Assembly (NCBI GenBank): GCA_036526135.1
Contig: DATCZA010000023.1
Location: 1-64,000 of the forward strand
DNA: 64,000 nt
Direction: 5' to 3'
Source: UBA2965 sp036526135
GTDB lineage: Bacteria > Pseudomonadota > Gammaproteobacteria > Pseudomonadales > Azotimanducaceae
The stretch's first letter is position 1, and the number at the start of each line of letters is the position of its first letter. Position numbers and translations under genes: made by a program. Positions 60,040 through 64,000 of this stretch are shown piece after piece. The notes under the pieces were generated by a model, which was given only the letters and a program-made list of their open reading frames with translations, had not been told where the DNA came from and searched no databases.

Positions 60040-61803
60040 TCATGGCAGGTGCCAGATGGGTGAGGACCATGCCCGCTCCCGGATGTTCCGATCCGCATCG
60101 GGGAAGCGGTCGCACGACCCGGTAGCTTCGCAGAGCAGCTTGGTCCAGCGTGGCGCGGGCAACTCCAGGACGCGCGCGTACCAGTAGGCGGGCGCGGCGG
60201 CGGTAAATGCCTCGTCCTGCCACGAAATGCAGACCGCGTCGCGGCCGTCCGGAAAGTCCGCCACGGTGTGGACGGTTTCCACCACACCATCCTCGCGAAG
60301 CTCGCCCTTGATGATCTGCACGGTTCCCAGCGGCGCCTCGTCGCGGCCGGCCTCAACGGTGAACACGGGCCCGGCGGTATTGTCGGACGGGAGCCCGGTC
60401 GTCAGGGTCTCGCCCATGAACGTATCGTAGTTCACCTTGGAATTCTCGCAGGCGTCGTGCTCGGTCGCGCCGAAGCGCAGCTTGATCCTAGTGCCGCTGG
60501 TGGCGTAGGCGCTGCGCGCCTGCAGGGAATCGAAAATGGCGGCGCGGGTATTCTCCTGTGCCCACACGGCCACCAGCCCGCCCGGATTGTAGTTCGGCAG
60601 CGTCAGGCGTTCCTCGCCGTCCAGCCACAGGGAGGCGATGCCGCCAGGATAGCCGGCCTCACTCACCAGGCCCGGGGTGCCGAAGTGGGTGTCGGTAGAG
60701 CCTATGGCGCCCAGCATGAAGGGGTTGAGTCCGGACTCGCTGCTCGCGTAGGCCGCTAGGCCCCGGGCGAGCAGGCCGCGATAGTAGGTCGAGCGCATGC
60801 GTCGCCAGGCGTCTTCGGGGGAGATGTCCTCGGGGCCGGTCAGTCGCGCCTTGGCGGCGTTGTCGGTCAGGAGCTCGAACGCGCAGTCGCTGCCTGGATC
60901 ATCCCGGTGGGCGGGCAGACACTCGCTGTTGCCCTTCTCCTGGTGAATTTCCGCCAGCCGTTCGAAACGCGCCCGGGCCGCCAGATCGGCTTCGCTCGCG
61001 TGCTCGATGTCGAAAGTGCGGCCACCGTCGGCCCAATTGATGTTGTGGGGAATGGTGAGCACCTCGCAGCCGTCCTCGCTTCGACAGTGGGTGTCCAATT
61101 CCCGCCACAGGGCGGTGACCTCGGGAAAATGCACGTAGTCGGCGGCGCGATCGGGGACCCGGTCACTGCGGAAGATCACGTTGCGGTGCCAATGGTGGCC
61201 GCCGGGTGAGGCGGTCCATTCGTAGCCGATCAGGGCGGTGAAAGTGCAGGGATCGTTGGCCGCGTTGGCCGCGCGCTGCGCGCGTCGCCACTGACCGATG
61301 CTGGCAGCGCGGCAATCGACGCCGTCTTCGTCGCAGACTGCGGCCATTTGCGGAGGCTGGTCGCTGACCAGCGGCAGAAGGTAGTCGTTGAAGACGGTTC
61401 TGGCGTTGCCGGGTTCGGGGCCGCTGCGAATGGCCCGACAGTAGGCGTCATCCCGGTAGAGGGGATCGGTGCAGATGTACATCACATCATAGGTCTCTGC
61501 GTGATCGGTGACTGCCATGAAGTCCAGTGGACGATCGATGGCCACCATCTCCCCGTTGGCCAGACGCAGAGGCTGACCGCGGCCGAACGCGTAGGCCTCT
61601 TTGGGCGCTGCGATGGCGCCAAATGCGTAGGCGTCGAGGGAGTAGGCCGTGTGAACGTGCAGATCGCCCCAGTACAGCTGGGCCTCCCCCGGGGTTGCGT
61701 TGGTGCAGGTGGCGGCGCCCGCGTTGGTCGCGCAGAGGAGCAAACCCCATGCCGCCAGCGCAGGCCCCAGGTACGGTGACAGACAGCGGGCAACTGAGCT
61801 CAC
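60040..61803 (-). CDS. DUF3604 domain-containing exported protein
   Basis: A 587-aa exported protein. A signal peptide covers about 1-30 (core GPALAAWGLLLCATNAGA). The DUF3604/PHP-like domain shows YWGDLHVHTAYSLDAYAFG (metal His residues), MAVTDHAETYD, TALIGYEWTASPGG and IPHNINWADGG, with a late GSTDTHFG. PHP-domain relatives are metal-dependent phosphoesterases. DUF3604 function is unknown. The GTG start overlaps the alpha/beta hydrolase stop (GTGA). It may process the compound taken up by the neighbouring TonB receptor set. Confidence 0.9.
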   Translation of the reverse strand: MSSVARCLSPYLGPALAAWGLLLCATNAGAATCTNATPGEAQLYWGDLHVHTAYSLDAYAFGAIAAPKEAYAFGRGQPLRLANGEMVAIDRPLDFMAVTDHAETYDVMYICTDPLYRDDAYCRAIRSGPEPGNARTVFNDYLLPLVSDQPPQMAAVCDEDGVDCRAASIGQWRRAQRAANAANDPCTFTALIGYEWTASPGGHHWHRNVIFRSDRVPDRAADYVHFPEVTALWRELDTHCRSEDGCEVLTIPHNINWADGGRTFDIEHASEADLAARARFERLAEIHQEKGNSECLPAHRDDPGSDCAFELLTDNAAKARLTGPEDISPEDAWRRMRSTYYRGLLARGLAAYASSESGLNPFMLGAIGSTDTHFGTPGLVSEAGYPGGIASLWLDGEERLTLPNYNPGGLVAVWAQENTRAAIFDSLQARSAYATSGTRIKLRFGATEHDACENSKVNYDTFMGETLTTGLPSDNTAGPVFTVEAGRDEAPLGTVQIIKGELREDGVVETVHTVADFPDGRDAVCISWQDEAFTAAAPAYWYARVLELPAPRWTKLLCEATGSCDRFPDADRNIRERAWSSPIWHLP

Positions 61804-62915
61804 GTGTGCGAGGCGAGCCAGTCGGCGATCATGTCGGCAACGCCGTCGCGTGCATCGCGCGGATTCTCCAGGTAGTGATCGCCGGTGATCATCTCCAGGT
61901 GTTTATCCTTGCTCCCCAGCGCATCGAATATCGCCCTGGCATCCCCCGGAAAGACACCGGTGTCGGCCAGACTCTGGATCACGAGGGCCGGCTGGGTGAT
62001 GCGGTTCAGGTGCGGCGCTCCCCGGCAATGGGAGTCCCTTAAGCTCCACATGGACAGCCACGTCCGTAGCGTGTTGGTCAGGCCAATACCCCGAGGGCTG
62101 AAGTTGGCCGTTTTGGGGTCGCCGGCGTAGCAGCGGCCGACTTCCCTTTCCGATGGGTCCAGAGAGCCGTCCATCAACCGGAGATCGGCCCAGGTGCGGT
62201 AGAGGTTGAAAGCGCGGTCGAACATGCCGAGCTCGGCGAGCCTTGCCAGCTCTGCGTGGCACCAGCGGGTAATTCGGTCGTTGCGTTCCCGCTGCGCTGC
62301 CCGATAGCGCTTCACGAATCCGGGCGCGTAGGGTGGCCCGTTGGCCGGTTCGTACATGTTCAGGAACGGGTCGATGCTCGTCGGATCGGTCTCGTCCGTC
62401 ACGGAAGGGTCGAACCAGTCGGTGAGCACTTCCGGACGGCCGAGGTGGGCACACAGAGAGATGTAGAGATCGGCCGGGATGAGCTCGTGGATCGCATCGG
62501 GCAAGGACAGACCGGGGGTCGCCGTCATGGTTACGCCGAGTGCCTGGGACTGGTAGGCGCCCATCAGGGAGCCGCCGCCGGAGTTGCCGAGGATGACCAC
62601 CCGCTCCACGCCGGCTTCTTCTTTCAGCCAGCGCACGCCGGTTCCGATGTCGACGAGAGCGTGTTCCAGGAGGAAGAAGGCTTCCGCTCCGCGGAAACGG
62701 GTATTCCAGCCCAGGAAGCCGTACCCGCGTGCTGCCATGAACTCGCCCAGGTAGTGCTCGCTGAAGTCCACGTTGTAGTGCGTCGCGATCAGGGCCGTCC
62801 GGGGCCGCGAGCCCGTCGGGGCGTAGTACAGACCCTGACAGGGATAAAAACCGGCGCCGTTGCGGGTGCCGGTCGGTGAGGTCGTGGAAACGAACTGGCG
62901 CTGCCAACTGGCCAT
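61800..62915 (-). CDS. Alpha/beta hydrolase
   Basis: A 371-aa alpha/beta hydrolase. TALIATHYNVDFSEHYLGEF is the early strand and loop, GNSGGGS holds the nucleophile Ser, and the late GDHYLENP has the catalytic His. No signal peptide is seen, so it acts in the cytoplasm. The start is ATG at 62915. It is coupled to DUF3604 by a GTGA overlap and is divergent from MarR (63155), suggesting control by that regulator. Substrate unknown; an ester of an aromatic or terpenoid acid is a reasonable guess. Confidence 0.88.
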   Translation of the reverse strand: MASWQRQFVSTTSPTGTRNGAGFYPCQGLYYAPTGSRPRTALIATHYNVDFSEHYLGEFMAARGYGFLGWNTRFRGAEAFFLLEHALVDIGTGVRWLKEEAGVERVVILGNSGGGSLMGAYQSQALGVTMTATPGLSLPDAIHELIPADLYISLCAHLGRPEVLTDWFDPSVTDETDPTSIDPFLNMYEPANGPPYAPGFVKRYRAAQRERNDRITRWCHAELARLAELGMFDRAFNLYRTWADLRLMDGSLDPSEREVGRCYAGDPKTANFSPRGIGLTNTLRTWLSMWSLRDSHCRGAPHLNRITQPALVIQSLADTGVFPGDARAIFDALGSKDKHLEMITGDHYLENPRDARDGVADMIADWLASHT

Positions 62916-62953
62916 TGGCGATCCCCCCGGAAGCCTGAGGCACCGACATTACG

Positions 62954-62963
62954 GGATATATCC
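62954..62963. promoter_or_regulatory. Palindrome GGATATATCC in the hydrolase promoter region
   Basis: A perfect 10-bp palindrome sits in the spacer between a minus-strand TTGAAA (62974-62969) and TAATGT (62951-62946), which may form the alpha/beta hydrolase promoter. It could be an operator for MarR or another regulator. Confidence 0.3.
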
Positions 62964-63069
62964 GGAGCTTTCAAAGCGGCGTTGGCTCTGGCGACGCTGT
63001 TCGGGACCCGTGGTTCTGTGTAAGATCATTTGACGCTAACTGGGCGGGCTGGATGCTTTGCGCGCGGCC

Positions 63070-63090
63070 CGATTCGCCCTCGGCGAATCG
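63070..63090. promoter_or_regulatory. 9-bp-arm inverted repeat before the second MarR gene
   Basis: CGATTCGCC and its exact complement flank a 3-nt CTC centre. The dyad lies 65 nt before the MarR ATG in the divergent region shared with the alpha/beta hydrolase. Arm length and spacing fit a MarR operator, although it could also fold as an RNA hairpin. Confidence 0.5.
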
Positions 63091-63154
63091 TGAGAAAGTG
63101 CTCGATGGCGACGTCGGCACCGGGAAGATCAGATCCGGAAATTCGGGGTTAACG

Positions 63155-63664
63155 ATGATTGGGCAGTCGCGAACGCTGCAAAGCAGCAACGAACCGGTTG
63201 GCGTGATGGCCGATCTGGTGCGCGCGCTCGACTGGTTCGACAACGGCCTTCAGAACGTGCTCGCCTCGCTGGGCTACAAGCCGCTGCACCGGACCCAGTC
63301 CATGATCATGGTTCACGTCGCCAGCGGGGTCGAGTCGCCGGCAGACATCGCCCGATCGATGGGCCTGAGCCGCCAGAACGTGCATCACATGGCCAAAGCG
63401 CTCATCGCCGACGGGCTCATCGAACAGGCGCCGGACCCGGCGGACCCGCGGCGCACACTTTATCGGCTGGCGGGCTCCGCCGCGGAGATCCGCCGCGCAG
63501 CTTTGGAGACTCTGGCTCAGCTCGAGCTCGTGCTCGCTGGACGCATTGGGCTCCGCAGCCTCCATGCGCTTCGGGGCGCCCTCGGCAAAGACTGGGGCGA
63601 CGCGATTGCCGGCGGTGAAGCGCTCGCGGCAGAGCTCGACGGGCACGACGTGTTGGCTAACTGA
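63155..63664 (+). CDS. MarR-family transcriptional regulator
   Basis: A 169-aa MarR-type winged helix regulator. Recognition region: SPADIARSMGLSRQNVHHMAKAL, wing region DPADPRRTLYRL. The motifs QSMIMVHVASGVESPAD and the C-terminal DWGD align with the MarR at 52764, so they are paralogs. ATG at 63155 gives a normal-size N-terminus. A second ATG at 63206 is possible. It lies 11 nt before an HsaA-like gene and is divergent from a hydrolase gene, so it is likely a local regulator of that module. Confidence 0.88.
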   Translation: MIGQSRTLQSSNEPVGVMADLVRALDWFDNGLQNVLASLGYKPLHRTQSMIMVHVASGVESPADIARSMGLSRQNVHHMAKALIADGLIEQAPDPADPRRTLYRLAGSAAEIRRAALETLAQLELVLAGRIGLRSLHALRGALGKDWGDAIAGGEALAAELDGHDVLAN

Positions 63665-63675
63665 GGTAGGCGGGT

Positions 63676-64000
63676 ATGCACGAACGGGAATTTGTCGAGC
63701 GCATCCGCGGGCTGGTGCCGATGCTGGAGGCCCATGCCGGCGAGGCCGAGCGCGATCGCAAGCCCGTGGATTCCGTGATGGCGGCGGTCGAGGAAACCGG
63801 CGCGTACCGGTTCTTCGTGCCGAAACGCTACGGCGGCTGGGAGTTCGGGTTGGACACGTTCATGGACGTCGGCCTCCTGCTTGGCGAAGGCTGCGTATCC
63901 ACCGCCTGGGTGGTGACCTTCTGCATGGAGCACAACTGGCTGCTGGGCCTGTTCAACCAGCAGGCCCAGGACGAGATCTTCGGTGAGTTTCCCTACATCA
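63676..64000 (+). CDS. Acyl-CoA dehydrogenase-fold flavin monooxygenase (HsaA-like), partial
   Basis: The first 108 residues of a flavin-dependent monooxygenase with the acyl-CoA dehydrogenase fold, cut by the window end. The N-terminus HEREFVERIRGLVPMLEAHAGEAERDR (two helices), GAYRFFVPKRYGGWEFGLDTF and GEGCVSTAWVVTFCMEHNW resemble HsaA and related 4-hydroxyphenylacetate/secosteroid hydroxylase subunits, which use reduced flavin from a partner. The ATG follows GGCGGG and is 11 nt after MarR, so the two are in one operon. Confidence 0.82.
   Translation, partial: MHEREFVERIRGLVPMLEAHAGEAERDRKPVDSVMAAVEETGAYRFFVPKRYGGWEFGLDTFMDVGLLLGEGCVSTAWVVTFCMEHNWLLGLFNQQAQDEIFGEFPYI

Noticed and set aside
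1..64000. CRISPR arrays, tRNA or rRNA genes, insertion sequences, phage integration sites
   Set aside because: I looked for regular spaced repeats, cloverleaf-like segments, transposase motifs and long terminal repeats and saw none.

Overview
The window is GC-rich and densely packed, with genes on both strands. There is no gene-free gap above about 290 bases, and I saw no rRNA, tRNA, CRISPR array, phage gene or insertion sequence. TonB-dependent receptors with N-terminal signal peptides, sigma70-like promoters, SYLF, DUF3300 and SelO genes point to a Gram-negative proteobacterium. The mix of a periplasmic chorismate mutase/PheC protein, many oxygenases and TonB receptors fits a high-GC gammaproteobacterium with an environmental catabolic lifestyle. 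The exact lineage cannot be fixed from this sequence.

Layout. (1) 52-2261 (-): GST, LLM flavin oxidoreductase and a PPOX-fold FMN protein, divergent from (2) 2378-12668 (+): a 10-kb run of Rieske oxygenase, CaiB CoA-transferase, TonB receptor, second Rieske oxygenase, MAPEG, LLM monooxygenase, P450 and NHL propeller. I read this as outer-membrane uptake, ring or C-H oxidation and CoA activation of an unknown hydrophobic compound. (3) 12842-19741 (+): DUF3300 protein, GAF-SpoIIE phosphatase-STAS regulator, a predicted exported AroQ-PheC fusion with an apparent CTG start, an F420-type reductase-fold protein, an APH-like kinase and a small membrane protein. (4) 19738-31330: VOC protein, NAD-dependent epimerase, a metallo-beta-lactamase-fold gene broken by an in-frame TAG, a frameshifted DUF899 gene, GPH symporter, flavin reductase/M20 peptidase/P-loop protein operon, SMP-30 and SnoaL genes, amidase and SYLF protein.

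(5) 31501-37726: Na+ symporter, then a minus-strand operon (alpha/beta hydrolase, 61-aa protein, limonene-epoxide-hydrolase-type enzyme, VOC dioxygenase-like protein), a GST and a nitrile-type amidase. (6) 37749-42526 (-): cytochrome c, cupin, RNase J and a PQQ alcohol dehydrogenase lipoprotein. (7) 42774-47379 (+): SelO, glutamate-synthase-like FMN protein and P450. (8) 47381-52065 (-): ABA4-like protein, conserved multi-spanning membrane protein, CrtI-like FAD oxidoreductase and 2-hydroxyacyl-CoA lyase-like TPP enzyme. (9) 52351-58879: a small membrane protein, then a CMD-VOC-MarR operon divergent from a VOC-TonB receptor-MFS set, with overlapping promoters and a perfect palindrome between them. 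(10) 58932-64000: core-MetE-like protein, DUF3604 protein, alpha/beta hydrolase, a second MarR paralog behind a 9-bp-arm palindrome, and the start of an HsaA-type flavin monooxygenase.

The genes look like several small catabolic modules sharing a strategy: import through a TonB receptor, oxidation (Rieske, P450, LLM, HsaA-like), epoxide, ester or amide hydrolysis, CoA chemistry, and local MarR control. The substrates are not visible from sequence. The strongest items for follow-up are the AroQ-PheC fusion and its CTG start, the divergent VOC operator, the ABA4/CrtI-like operon, and the 10-kb Rieske/TonB run.
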